Shown here in pieces: positions 56,577-64,000 of a stretch of 64,000 bases of DNA. The notes beneath the pieces were generated by a model that was not told the DNA's origin, made no database searches, and saw only the letters and a program-made list of their open reading frames with translations. Source of the DNA: Minicystis rosea (GTDB lineage Bacteria > Myxococcota_A > Polyangia > Polyangiales > Polyangiaceae); NCBI GenBank assembly GCA_001931535.1, contig CP016211.1, forward strand, positions 15,019,501 through 15,083,500, read 5' to 3'. The position numbers and the translations under genes are program-made. Numbering within the stretch: the stretch's first letter is position 1; the number at the start of each line of letters is the position of its first letter.

Positions 56577-56726
56577 GATGAACCTCTCGATGCTCAGCGT
56601 TGATGTCTCTCCACCGCCCGTCGCCACGCGGAGCGCCTTCTTCGCTCACCCCCCGAATCCCGGAGCGCCCCGCGTGGTGCAGAGATGGTGAGATGATGAA
56701 ACCTCAACGCGCGCAGAGAGCCAAAC

Positions 56727-56764
56727 ACCGGTACCAACCGGTACAATCGATACGCAGTGATACG
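56727..56764. promoter_or_regulatory. Two pairs of 10-bp-phased direct repeats upstream of the MACPF cassette
   Basis: ACCGGTAC occurs at 56727-56734 and 56737-56744. GATACG occurs at 56749-56754 and 56759-56764. Each pair is spaced one helical turn apart, and the two pairs abut, about 150-190 bases upstream of the first cassette ATG. This looks like an operator for a multimeric regulator. Confidence 0.5.
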
Positions 56765-56843
56765 AACGTGCCTCACGCGCGATGTCATTGCCGCGCATGC
56801 CCGCGCATGCCCGCGCTCGACTCCGTTCGCTCGATGGATGTGC

Positions 56844-56875
56844 GATTGCCGCGCTCGCGCGCGAGCGTGGCAATC
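56844..56875 (-). terminator. 32-base near-perfect inverted repeat (large hairpin)
   Basis: GATTGCCGCGCTCGCG and CGCGAGCGTGGCAATC pair over 15 of 16 positions with no loop spacer, and an outer CTCGATG/CATCGAG pair (56830-56836 and 56875-56881) extends it. It lies about 165 bases beyond the stop of the minus-strand gene ending at 57039, so it may terminate that transcript before the cassette. Confidence 0.55.
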
Positions 56876-57038
56876 ATCGAGCGTCGATTGGCTCCGTGGC
56901 AGCGTCGGAGACGACGCGCCGCCGTGTCGAGAGCGCGCTTCGTGTCTATCCCACTAGACCGGACCGAGCCGGCCGAGCAATGAAAGCGGGCGAAGTGCGT
57001 CCGTGGGCCGGCGACGTGGAGGTCTACTGGGATAGGCG

Positions 57039-57677
57039 CTAAGGCAGCAGCGCGAGCGGGTCGCTGAGAAGGATCTGCGTCCGCACGGAGCCCGCGATCT
57101 GAACGTAGAGAGACGTGTGTCCGGCCATGTCGGCGGGGACGAGCATGGAGCCGCTCGGGACGCCGTCCAGGTAGATCGTCAGCACATCGCGAACGAGCCG
57201 CGCGCGAAGCTCCATCGGTGTGCCGAGGCGCAGGCGGCGGCTTCGCTCGATCGTTCCGAGCCGGGCCTCCGTCGTTCGACCGTCGCTGCTGCGGGCGAAG
57301 GTCGCGGTGACGGAGCCGTCCTGAAAGAGCAGGACCTGCACGTGGGAAGCGTCGCTCCGGCGCAGCCAAAAGCCCACGCCGACGCCGGTCGTCGCCGACT
57401 CGAACACGACGCTCACGCGGGCATCGACGTCGACGAAGTCGCCTCGGGTCCAAGCGCAGGGCAACGTCGCCGTCGGTGGCGCCCCGGGAAGCTCGGTGGC
57501 TGCAAGCAGCTCGAGCCGGAGCCGGCGTCCCTCATCGAGCACGTCGAGCCGCGCCCCGTCGACGGGCGGCGTCAGCTCCCACGTGGGCCCATCGTCGCCG
57601 AACGTCTCCGCGATCACCTCGTCCCGTCGGGGCGCAGAGACTGCTCCGCATCGCTCGCATCGCGCTTGGGTCGTCAC
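57039..57677 (-). CDS. Hypothetical protein with N-terminal Cys knuckle and concanavalin-like domain
   Basis: GTG 57677 (VTTQARCERCGAVSA) is the only plausible start before the divergent gene. The 212-residue product has a CxxC knuckle at residues 7-10. A single jelly-roll-like domain follows (DVDARVSVVFESATTGVGVG, VQVLLFQDGSVTATFARSSD, LTIYLDGVPSGSMLVPADM), as in family-16/LamG-type sugar-binding modules. Soluble with no signal peptide. Function unknown; the fold is inferred from strand pattern. Confidence 0.6.
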   Translation of the reverse strand: MTTQARCERCGAVSAPRRDEVIAETFGDDGPTWELTPPVDGARLDVLDEGRRLRLELLAATELPGAPPTATLPCAWTRGDFVDVDARVSVVFESATTGVGVGFWLRRSDASHVQVLLFQDGSVTATFARSSDGRTTEARLGTIERSRRLRLGTPMELRARLVRDVLTIYLDGVPSGSMLVPADMAGHTSLYVQIAGSVRTQILLSDPLALLP

Positions 57678-57885
57678 GCGATGAACGCTACCAGGCGCCA
57701 CGGCCGGGAGAGAAGCGGCTGCTACCGTCGCCAGCCCCTCAGCCGCACGCCAATCAACGGCATCCACCGCCGGCAGCCGCGAGCGCCAGCGAGCGGACCA
57801 AGAACGACGCTGCCCTCCGCAGCAACGATTTGCTCCACCGCTCGCTCGTGCCATGAGGCGGACACACCGCGCGGAGGCACCGGCG

Positions 57886-58896
57886 ATGGACTTCGAGCCC
57901 GACTTCAAGTGGCAGCACTTCGCATTCGCGGCGGACGCGTCTCTCCTCGAGGCGCTCTCCCGTGCGGTGACGACGCTCTTCGAGACCGGCGATCCCAACG
58001 ACGTCTTCGCGTTCTACGATGCGCACGACGAGGCGTTCGAGCAGAGAAAGGCGAGCGTCCGAATCGTCGTTCCATCGGAGGACGCGCGCCTCGCCCTCGA
58101 GCGGGCGGGCGACGGCGTCGCGGCGGGAGGCGGCGATCGCACGGCGTTCGATCGAGCCTGCGCGCGCATCGCCGCGACCTCGGGCCCGGTTTCGCTCGTG
58201 CGGCTCTCATGGGAGCGCTTGCGCGATGCCGCGGAGCGGCTCTCGGGTGGAATCGCTGCTGGTTTTCCGCGCACGGTCATCGCGCACCACATCCAGACGC
58301 TGATGGATGTCGTGCGCCATCTCTTCGACTGGGAGCACGTCCCTCGCCGTCCCGAGAGCTCCGCTCCATCGACTTGGTACGAGGATCGCCCGTTCGAATG
58401 CGCGACGGCGTGCCTCACCTTCTGCTTGTCGCCCTTCCCCGAGAACGTCGGCATTCGAGGCGGTTACGAGCTCTGCGAGCCCATGGGCGGGATGCTCGAT
58501 CGCAACGCGGATCCATTCTCGTGCGCCGAGCTCATGCCGCCGGGGCGCATCCCGTCTCCCGACGTTGCCGTCTGGTACTCCGTCCTGGAGGAGCAGCCTC
58601 ACGGCGTGCTTCTCGCGCCCGGCGATGCGGGGCCCGTTGCGATCGCGCGCGGAGAGGAGCTGCGTGCCTTCGCCGAAGCGATCCGGTTGCCGCAGGCCGT
58701 GATCGACGATCCGAGGACGCACGCCGATGACGGGACGTCGCTCGACTTCGTCGTCTCCGACGATGAAGACGACGACTGGACGGTCAACCAGCCCGTGCTC
58801 CGCCGACGCGTCGAGCGCTATGCCGCGGCCTGTCGCGAGATCCACGCGCGCGGCCAGGCGCTCGTGACCTGGGTGGCGAAGAACCCGGCGCTCTGA
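57886..58896 (+). CDS. Hypothetical protein, 336 aa
   Basis: ATG 57886 (MDFEPDFKWQHFAF) follows GGAGG; ATG 57853 is an in-frame alternative. The product is soluble and acidic, with alternating helices and strands (TTLFETGDPNDVFAFYDAHD, FPRTVIAHHIQTLMDVVRHL, MGGMLDRNADPFSCAELMP) and an acidic patch SDDEDDDWTVNQP near the end. No catalytic motif or family is recognised. It is divergent from the Cys-knuckle/jelly-roll gene, 208 bases apart. Confidence 0.65.
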   Translation: MDFEPDFKWQHFAFAADASLLEALSRAVTTLFETGDPNDVFAFYDAHDEAFEQRKASVRIVVPSEDARLALERAGDGVAAGGGDRTAFDRACARIAATSGPVSLVRLSWERLRDAAERLSGGIAAGFPRTVIAHHIQTLMDVVRHLFDWEHVPRRPESSAPSTWYEDRPFECATACLTFCLSPFPENVGIRGGYELCEPMGGMLDRNADPFSCAELMPPGRIPSPDVAVWYSVLEEQPHGVLLAPGDAGPVAIARGEELRAFAEAIRLPQAVIDDPRTHADDGTSLDFVVSDDEDDDWTVNQPVLRRRVERYAAACREIHARGQALVTWVAKNPAL

Positions 58897-58937
58897 AGCA
58901 CGCGCCGCGACGGCCTCTCTCGATCAGGCTCGAGCGC

Positions 58938-59423
58938 TCACCGCACCATCGCGAGCATCTCTTCTTCGAGATCCTCGATCCCGAAGGGCGCCGGCGCCGG
59001 GAACGGCGGGCAGCTCGGGATGGGATCTCCGGGGAGGATCGAATAGCGCCCCGACGCCGTGCGGCCCTCGCGCCGCAGGAGCGCAGCGCGCACCAAGAGG
59101 CTCAAGGTGCTCTCGAGATCGTGGGCGCCGAGCGGATGGTCCACCTCGATGAGCGTCGCGCCCACGTCACGCGCCAAGGCCGTGAGCTCGGCGGTCGCGC
59201 TCGCGTCGTTCGTCCGGGCCACCACGATCGCGAGCGGCTTTCGCGCCGCCGCCAGCGTGGGCAACGCCGCGAGGTCGCAGTCGCGCACCATCACCGCCAG
59301 CCCGGCGAGCGCGTTCCAGCAGCGGGCCAGCAGCACATCGGAGCAGCCCGCGGCGATGACGGTGGGGATGTCGACCTGCTTCTCGGTGGCGCGCTCGTCG
59401 GAAAGAGAAGTCCACGTGCTCAT
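58938..59423 (-). CDS. Hypothetical protein with degenerate receiver-like fold, 161 aa
   Basis: The soluble product has alternating strands and helices (DIPTVIAAGCSDVLLARCWN, GLAVMVRDCDLAALPTLAAA, KPLAIVVARTNDASATAEL, VGATLIEVDHP). These recall a response-regulator receiver without the phospho-acceptor Asp at the expected strand end. A Pro-rich loop and an acidic tail IEDLEEEMLAMVR follow. It is probably a protein-interaction module; family not recognised. The start at ATG 59423 is tentative, since no clear ribosome site is seen. Confidence 0.6.
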   Translation of the reverse strand: MSTWTSLSDERATEKQVDIPTVIAAGCSDVLLARCWNALAGLAVMVRDCDLAALPTLAAARKPLAIVVARTNDASATAELTALARDVGATLIEVDHPLGAHDLESTLSLLVRAALLRREGRTASGRYSILPGDPIPSCPPFPAPAPFGIEDLEEEMLAMVR

Positions 59424-59565
59424 GCGGGCACACTACGATCGGGCCCCTCCGCGGAGGCAGCGCATTCATGCTTGGATGGGACATTGATCGACCATGAAGA
59501 GCCCTCGCCCGAAATTCGGCGTCTCCCTGTAAGTCGCGTTCGCGGCGCTGCGTTCTGACCTCGCC

Positions 59566-61121
59566 ATGACGCAAAACCGCACTGCTCTCTCAGCGCTCTC
59601 CCTCCTCATCGCTGCCATCGGTGCCGGGTGCGGCGGCGGTGCGGAGCTTCCTGCCGCGGCTCCGCCACAGGGGTACGCCGCGACGCCGGTGGCCGCGACC
59701 GCTGCTCCGAGCTTGGCCGTCGAAGAGGCGAGCGCCAAAGCCGACGAAGCGCCTCGCCCCCCGCCGAGCCGCCGCCCCCGCCTCCGGCGCCCGAGCCTGC
59801 GTCGATGCCTGCGCCCGGAGCGCCGAGCCGCGTCGTGACCGGTGCCGAGGTCCGCGTGGCGTCCGTTGCCCCGGGCGCGCCCCGTCCTGCGGCTGCCGCA
59901 GCGCCGCGCGCCGATCGCCGCGAGTTCGAGAAGGCTCCGGCCAAGCGCATCGCCGAGTCGAGCGCCGATGCTCCCGCCGCCGGAGGCGCCGTGGCCGTGA
60001 TGCCGTCGGCCAGCGTCAAGGCGGGCGAATGGGACGACAACGCCAACTACCGCGAATTCCAGCGCTGGCTGGGCACCGAGCAGCGCCACGCCTTCCACCG
60101 CGTCGACGTGCGTGATCGCCAGTTCATCGTGGTGCGCGACGCCGAGGGCAAGGCCGTGCCGCGCTGCCAGGTTTCGATCATCGACGAGCGCGGCCACAAG
60201 GTGTCGCTCACCACCACGGCTTCGGGTCGCGCCATCCTCTTCCCCCGCGCCGAGGGCCTCGTCGGCAACGACTTCGCCGCGGCCACCATCTGCCAGAACG
60301 GGACCGCCAGCGCGCGCTTCTCGATCGCGCAGAGCGACGGCGTGGTCGATCTCAAGCTCAACGCCAAGCGCGCTCTCCCCGCGACGCGCGACGTCGACGT
60401 GGCCTTCATCCTCGACACCACCGGATCGATGAGCGAGGAGATCGCCGCGGTGAAGTCGACGCTGCAAAAGGTCGCCGCCGCGCTCTCCAACGCCAACGCG
60501 CGCGTCCGCATCGGCCTCGTCGAGTACAAGGATCGCAGCGATCCCTTCGTCACCAAGGTCTACCCGATGACCACCGACGTCGGGGCCTTCTCGCGGCAGG
60601 TCGCGAGCATCGAGGCGAGCGGCGGCGGCGACACGCCGGAGTCGATGAACGAGGGCGTGCACGTCGGCCTCACGGGCCTGCGTTGGAGCGACACCGCCGT
60701 GGCGCGCCTCGCCTTCGTCATCGCCGACGCGCCCCCGCACCTCGATTACCCGAACGACTTCGACTACGCCGCCGACATGCGCGAGGCCGCGCACAAGGGC
60801 ATTCAGCTCTTCACCGTGGCCGCGTCGGGCATGGATGAGCTCGGTCAGGTCGTGATGCGGCAGATGGCGCAGTACACCGGCGCCACCAACCTCTTCGTGC
60901 TCCGCGGCGGCGCGGGCCCGCAGTCCACCGGCGGCGGCGACCCCAAATCGAGCTGCGGCGGCACGCAGACGCAGTACGCGAGCGGCAACCTCGACGCCCT
61001 CATCGTGCAGAAGATCACCCGCGAGCTGCGCGGCCTCGACCGCGACCCGCTGCGCATCCCCGGCCTCCGCACCGACGAGAACGCCAAGCCCTGCCACGAG
61101 CGGCTCATGGTCGCCGAGTGA
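59566..61121 (+). CDS. VWA-domain lipoprotein; apparent -1 frameshift in a C-run after the lipobox
   Basis: ATG 59566 begins a lipoprotein signal (LSALSLLIAAIGAGC). That frame continues in natural sequence to KADEAPRPP, then deteriorates to Arg-rich translation and stops at 59838. The frame offset by -1 takes up AEPPPPPPAPEPASMP at the C6 run near 59757-59762 and continues to 61121. One extra C would give a single protein. The main part has a Pro-rich linker, a carboxypeptidase-regulatory-like segment (VVRDAEGKAVPRCQVSI) and a VWA domain with MIDAS-type DVAFILDTTGSMSEEI, followed by GGGDTPESMNEGV and FVIADAPPHLD. VWA domains bind protein ligands via a metal ion. It is probably surface-exposed. 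Confidence 0.75.
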
Positions 61122-61397
61122 CGACGCCCGCGCCCGCCGCATGATGCCTCGCGAGAGGCCACGCGAACCGGGCGCGCGAACCCGCAAACCAGGTGGGGCT
61201 CGCAGGCCATGTGCGTGAGCCACGACGTGACGATCCCGGTGCACGAAGCGATGGTCTCGAAGCAGGACGCGCGGCGCCCGGTGCACGACGTGACGATGCT
61301 GGTGTGAGAGGCGAGGCTCTCGGCGCCGGAGGTCTTGGTGTCGACGCGCGGCAGGCCCGGTCAGCATGGCCATATGCAGGCGTGTTATTGTGGCGCG

Positions 61398-61991
61398 ATG
61401 ATCGCACGAGCGAGCTTCTTGATGGTGCTCAGCGGCTGCGCCGCGAACGCGTCGCAGCCGCACGCCCCCGAGATACAGCCTGCGCGCGTCGTCGCCGTGG
61501 ACGGCGCGGCGCCCGCGCCGTCGATGATCGACGGCATGCGCGAGCAGATGCTCTGTCACGGGAGGTGTCCACCGCCGGACCTCGGCGGCCAGCCACCCCC
61601 CGACGTCGAGCTCTCCCTCGCGCGGGCCGAGCGGGCGTACGGGATCAAGGTCCGCACCGACGGCACGGTTGTCTTCGAGGGCTGTCTTGGCGAAACGGAA
61701 GGCCGCGTCGTCGAGCACATCGATCCTGCCTACGCGCAGGCCTTGGTCCGGCGCTTCGAGAGCGCCGGTGCGCGGTTTGACTTCGGCGGCGTGAGCGCGC
61801 CCGAAATCTTCAGGTCCGTGACCGATCTGCCTGCCTCCAGTCTCACCCTGACACGCGGCCGGAGGAAGCTCACCATCCTGCAGCTCGCGGGCGCGCCGTT
61901 CGCTCTGGCCGACGAGATCGATCGGGTGACGCGCGCGGACCGCTGGGCGAGCAACGCGGAGGGAGCACCTGCCTCGTGCGGCAGGCGCTGA
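61398..61991 (+). CDS. DUF6438-like lipoprotein, 197 aa
   Basis: ATG 61398 starts a short lipoprotein signal (MIARASFLMVLSGC). The mature part has a Cys pair (LCHGRC) and the strand pattern ERAYGIKVRTDGTVVFEGCL, then AQALVRRFESAGARFDF. This matches my recollection of DUF6438 proteins (CxxxCPxYxVxIxxDGxVxYxG), which are uncharacterised envelope proteins. The assignment is tentative. No operon partner is clear. Confidence 0.65.
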   Translation: MIARASFLMVLSGCAANASQPHAPEIQPARVVAVDGAAPAPSMIDGMREQMLCHGRCPPPDLGGQPPPDVELSLARAERAYGIKVRTDGTVVFEGCLGETEGRVVEHIDPAYAQALVRRFESAGARFDFGGVSAPEIFRSVTDLPASSLTLTRGRRKLTILQLAGAPFALADEIDRVTRADRWASNAEGAPASCGRR

Positions 61992-62115
61992 TGGTGCAGG
62001 CCACGGTGACCAAAACGTAGATTCGCGCTCGCCTGCACGCGAGAACGGCAAGGGATGAAGGCCCTTCTCGCGAACCGTGCCCGCGCTCGGACCGCGTCTC
62101 GGGCCGCTCATCGAT

Positions 62116-62619
62116 TCAGAAGGACCAAGTCATGCTCGCCGTGCCGAGCCCGACCGCGATGCTCGGCTTTCGCGATGCTCTGGGTGGCTTGGGCGCCTCG
62201 GGCGCGATGGAGCCGAAAGCCCACATCATCGCGCCGGCGCCGGCCACGGCCGTGCTGACCAGGACCATGACGCCACCGCCAACCACACGATCGATTCCGG
62301 AGAGGATGCCGTCGTTGTCGTGATGGCCCGTCGCGGCCACCACGAAGCCTCCCACAGTGGTCGCGACCGCAAGGCCGACGGTCACCATACCCCCGATCAT
62401 CAAGCCTTCATCCGAATGACGCCGCGGCTCGGGGAGAGCCGATGCGTGCTGGAGATCGCGCCCTGACACCGCGCGACCCAGGGGAGGGGGGCTCGGGCTC
62501 GGCTGCGGCGGGGTTGGTGACTGTGCTGCTGGAGGCTGCGATGCCTCTTGTGCTCCCGCCGGAAACGGAAGCAGGAGCGATGTCAGGCCCGCAGCAAGGA
62601 CGACCGGCATGATGCGCAT
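62116..62619 (-). CDS. Small exported membrane protein, 167 aa
   Basis: ATG 62619 has GGAGG at 6-base spacing. The product has a signal peptide (MRIMPVVLAAGLTSLLLPFP|AGAQ), a Pro/Ser-rich linker, and two hydrophobic helices (LMIGGMVTVGLAVATTVGGF and VGGGVMVLVSTAVAGAGAMM) flanking a short HHDNDG loop. The end (IAVGLGTASMTWSF) resembles a beta-strand terminating in Phe. It is probably an envelope protein; no family is recognised. Confidence 0.7.
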   Translation of the reverse strand: MRIMPVVLAAGLTSLLLPFPAGAQEASQPPAAQSPTPPQPSPSPPPLGRAVSGRDLQHASALPEPRRHSDEGLMIGGMVTVGLAVATTVGGFVVAATGHHDNDGILSGIDRVVGGGVMVLVSTAVAGAGAMMWAFGSIAPEAPKPPRASRKPSIAVGLGTASMTWSF

Positions 62620-63231
62620 GGGTAACCTCCCCGAGCTCGCGGAGCGCGTATGCGAGGACGCGGCGCCCCTCGGCCCGACGCGCATTGGCAATGGTCGTGC
62701 CCTCCGTCACGATACGTGTTTTCCGGCGATCGTCACGAAGGCCGTGCCGCACGCGGGCACCACGCTACGCGCCGCGAGGGCGTGATGTGAAAAGCCGTGG
62801 GAGCCGTCATGCCCCGCTGCCGGAGACATGATGTCTCCTCATCGCACCTTCCCATCATGTCTGGGTCGACGTGGTGTGTTGTCGAGAGCAGGGCAGATGT
62901 CGACGGCGTCGCCTCCGTGGGCATCTTGCGGCGAGGTGTGGTGTGATGAGCCAACGTCCGTCGTGATTACGTGGCATTGGGCGCGTCGGTCACGGAACGT
63001 TGGGGCAATCGTTGGAATCGGGTCGAGACCCAGTCGACCACGCGTCGTGAGAACGGGTCGAACCGTACCGTTTCGGCCTCGATCCATGCGCGAAAAGCTC
63101 CTCGTTTCTCATGGCTCCGACGCATTCTCGGGTGCCCACGAAACCGGGTGAGATTCACCTTCACCGATATTGCTGCAGAATCGATCCCCGGCGCCGTGGA
63201 TTCCTCCGAGCGGCAATGTTACTGCGCATCG
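62620..63231. other. Gene-free stretch before the GMC oxidoreductase
   Basis: No convincing gene occupies these 612 bases, and base composition is less GC-rich than in the genes. Visible structure is limited to palindromes: GGAGACATGATGTCTCC (62822-62838), an ACATGATG/CATCATGT pair (62826 and 62853) and GGGTC-GA-GACCC (63020-63031). Confidence 0.45.
62822..62838. promoter_or_regulatory. 17-bp perfect palindrome, probable operator
   Basis: GGAGACAT-G-ATGTCTCC is perfectly symmetric, and half of it recurs inverted at 62853-62860. It lies between the divergent genes starting at 62619 and 63232 and could serve either. Confidence 0.5.
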
Positions 63232-64000
63232 ATGATGGAAAATGGCGCCCGCCGCGTCGAGCCCATTGCATCGGACATAGGGCTCCTCGCTGCAACCTCC
63301 GAGGTCATCGTCGTCGGATCGGGGTATGGCGGCGCGGTGGCGGCGGCGCGCTTCGCGCGGGCCGGGGTTTCGGTCACGGTGTTGGAGCGTGGACGCGAAT
63401 ATCTGCCGGGCGACTTTCCCACGACGGTCCCGGGGGTCGGCGCTGCCACCCGTGTCGAGCGGGCGCGCGATGCGCTGGGGCGGAGCGATGCGCTGTTCCA
63501 GTTCCACGTCGGGGACGAGATGACCATTCTCTCGGCCTGCGGGCTCGGGGGCGGATCGCTCGTCAACAGCGGCGCGGTGGCGCGGCCCGAGGCCTCGGTG
63601 CTCGCCGATGGCCGCTGGCCCGCGGCCCTCCGGGAGGATCACGCGGGCATCGATCGCGCGTACGAGCGCGCCTTCGCCATGCTCGCGCCGGCGAGCTACC
63701 CGGCCGGAGGGAAGACGCTCCCCAAGGCGCGCGCGCTCCACGAGGCGGCGGAGCGCGGCGGCGGCACCGTGAAGGACCTCCCGGTCACCATCTCCTTCGA
63801 GGCGGGACCGAACCACGTGGGCGTGCCCATGGCCGCCTGCACGCTGTGCGGCGGCTGCAACGCGGGGTGCAATCAGGGCGCGAAGGGCACGCTCTCCACG
63901 AGCTACCTCGCCGATGCGGTCGCGCACGGCGCGGCCGTGTTCACCTCCGTCGACGTGCACAGCATCACGCGCGGGGGCGACGCTTGGCTCGTGGCCTGCG
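63232..64000 (+). CDS. GMC/cholesterol-oxidase-like FAD-dependent oxidoreductase (3' end beyond window)
   Basis: The frame opens at tandem ATGs (63232 and 63235) and runs off the window after 256 residues. It has the FAD-binding VIVVGSGYGGAVAAARFARA with VLERG at the end of the second strand, the GMC segment ILSACGLGGGSLVNSG, and a four-Cys cluster ACTLCGGCNAGCNQGAKGTL. The last resembles the CxxCxxCxxxC region of actinobacterial ChoD-type sterol oxidoreductases. It probably oxidises an alcohol or sterol-like substrate. The rest of the gene is outside the window. Confidence 0.88.
   Translation, partial: MMENGARRVEPIASDIGLLAATSEVIVVGSGYGGAVAAARFARAGVSVTVLERGREYLPGDFPTTVPGVGAATRVERARDALGRSDALFQFHVGDEMTILSACGLGGGSLVNSGAVARPEASVLADGRWPAALREDHAGIDRAYERAFAMLAPASYPAGGKTLPKARALHEAAERGGGTVKDLPVTISFEAGPNHVGVPMAACTLCGGCNAGCNQGAKGTLSTSYLADAVAHGAAVFTSVDVHSITRGGDAWLVAC

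Larger units (their letters stand above)
56577..57038. other. Intergenic control region of the MACPF cassette
   Basis: These 462 bases contain no convincing gene. They hold the phased repeats at 56727-56764 and the large cruciform at 56844-56875 listed separately. The stretch 56690-56770 is noticeably less GC-rich than its surroundings, as expected of a promoter area. Confidence 0.45.

Noticed and set aside
56782..57042. Plus-strand 86-codon frame in the region upstream of the MACPF cassette
   Set aside because: It runs through the 32-base inverted repeat, is Arg/Ala-rich and has no ribosome site.
62828..63151. Plus-strand 107-codon frame before the GMC gene
   Set aside because: It lacks a ribosome site, is Arg/Ser/Pro-rich and starts inside the 17-bp palindrome; more likely regulatory DNA.

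Overview
The window is GC-rich chromosomal DNA with dense Shine-Dalgarno-led genes. It is rich in secreted lipoproteins: Cys-rich repeats, kelch, Sel1, TPR, VWA and M23 types. It also carries AraC/LysR/TetR regulators paired with oxidoreductases, an HD-GYP response regulator, a PP2C relative and a single-chain acyl-CoA carboxylase. This mix is typical of a myxobacterium (Myxococcota, probably Polyangiales/Sorangiineae). That assignment is an inference from gene content; no rRNA or tRNA gene is present to confirm it.

Layout. 1-16.7 kb: an AraC regulator; an M23 endopeptidase-like lipoprotein with an apparent frameshift after its lipobox; a Cys-repeat/propeller lipoprotein; a helical protein that collides tail to tail with a giant LamG-domain protein; a divergent phosphodiester glycosidase; a second AraC regulator; and a six-blade kelch lipoprotein. 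16.7-24.8 kb: accessory DNA with a LysR/pyridoxal-reductase (YdbC/PdxI-type) pair, an Imm21-like orphan, an SDR, the wreck of another LysR/SDR pair, a truncated four-helix-bundle (S23-type) gene and a hairpin minisatellite. 25-40 kb: mostly housekeeping and signalling, with REC-GAF-HD-GYP coupled to lipB, a PP2C relative with altered metal ligands, an SDR/TetR pair with a readable promoter and operator, the 1,870-residue acyl-CoA carboxylase, mutH with a metallo-beta-lactamase-fold hydrolase, and a TPR lipoprotein. 40-50 kb: cell-surface genes, namely a secreted collagen-like protein of about 200 Gly-X-Y triplets heading an operon, a Sel1 lipoprotein, and an MMPL exporter translationally coupled to a GH114-like glycosidase lipoprotein. 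50-64 kb: a nucleotidyltransferase, an RstA/RstB-like two-component system, a three-gene cassette, several unknowns, a frameshifted VWA lipoprotein and the start of a GMC oxidoreductase.

The most promising candidate for an undescribed system is the minus-strand cassette at 53259-56576. It encodes a 154-residue protein with an HG...AC layout (Stv-like, superficially caspase-like), a MACPF/perforin pore-forming protein with no signal peptide, and a GT4-type glycosyltransferase. The genes are spaced 50 and 4 bases apart, and 10-bp-phased repeats lie upstream. A small possible protease or adhesin module beside a cytosolic pore former invites comparison with protease-activated pore systems, but that link is only a hypothesis. 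Other points to follow: two lipoprotein genes whose frame breaks by -1 at a C-run downstream of the lipobox, MutH in a presumed myxobacterium, and a J-domain gene lacking a normal start codon.
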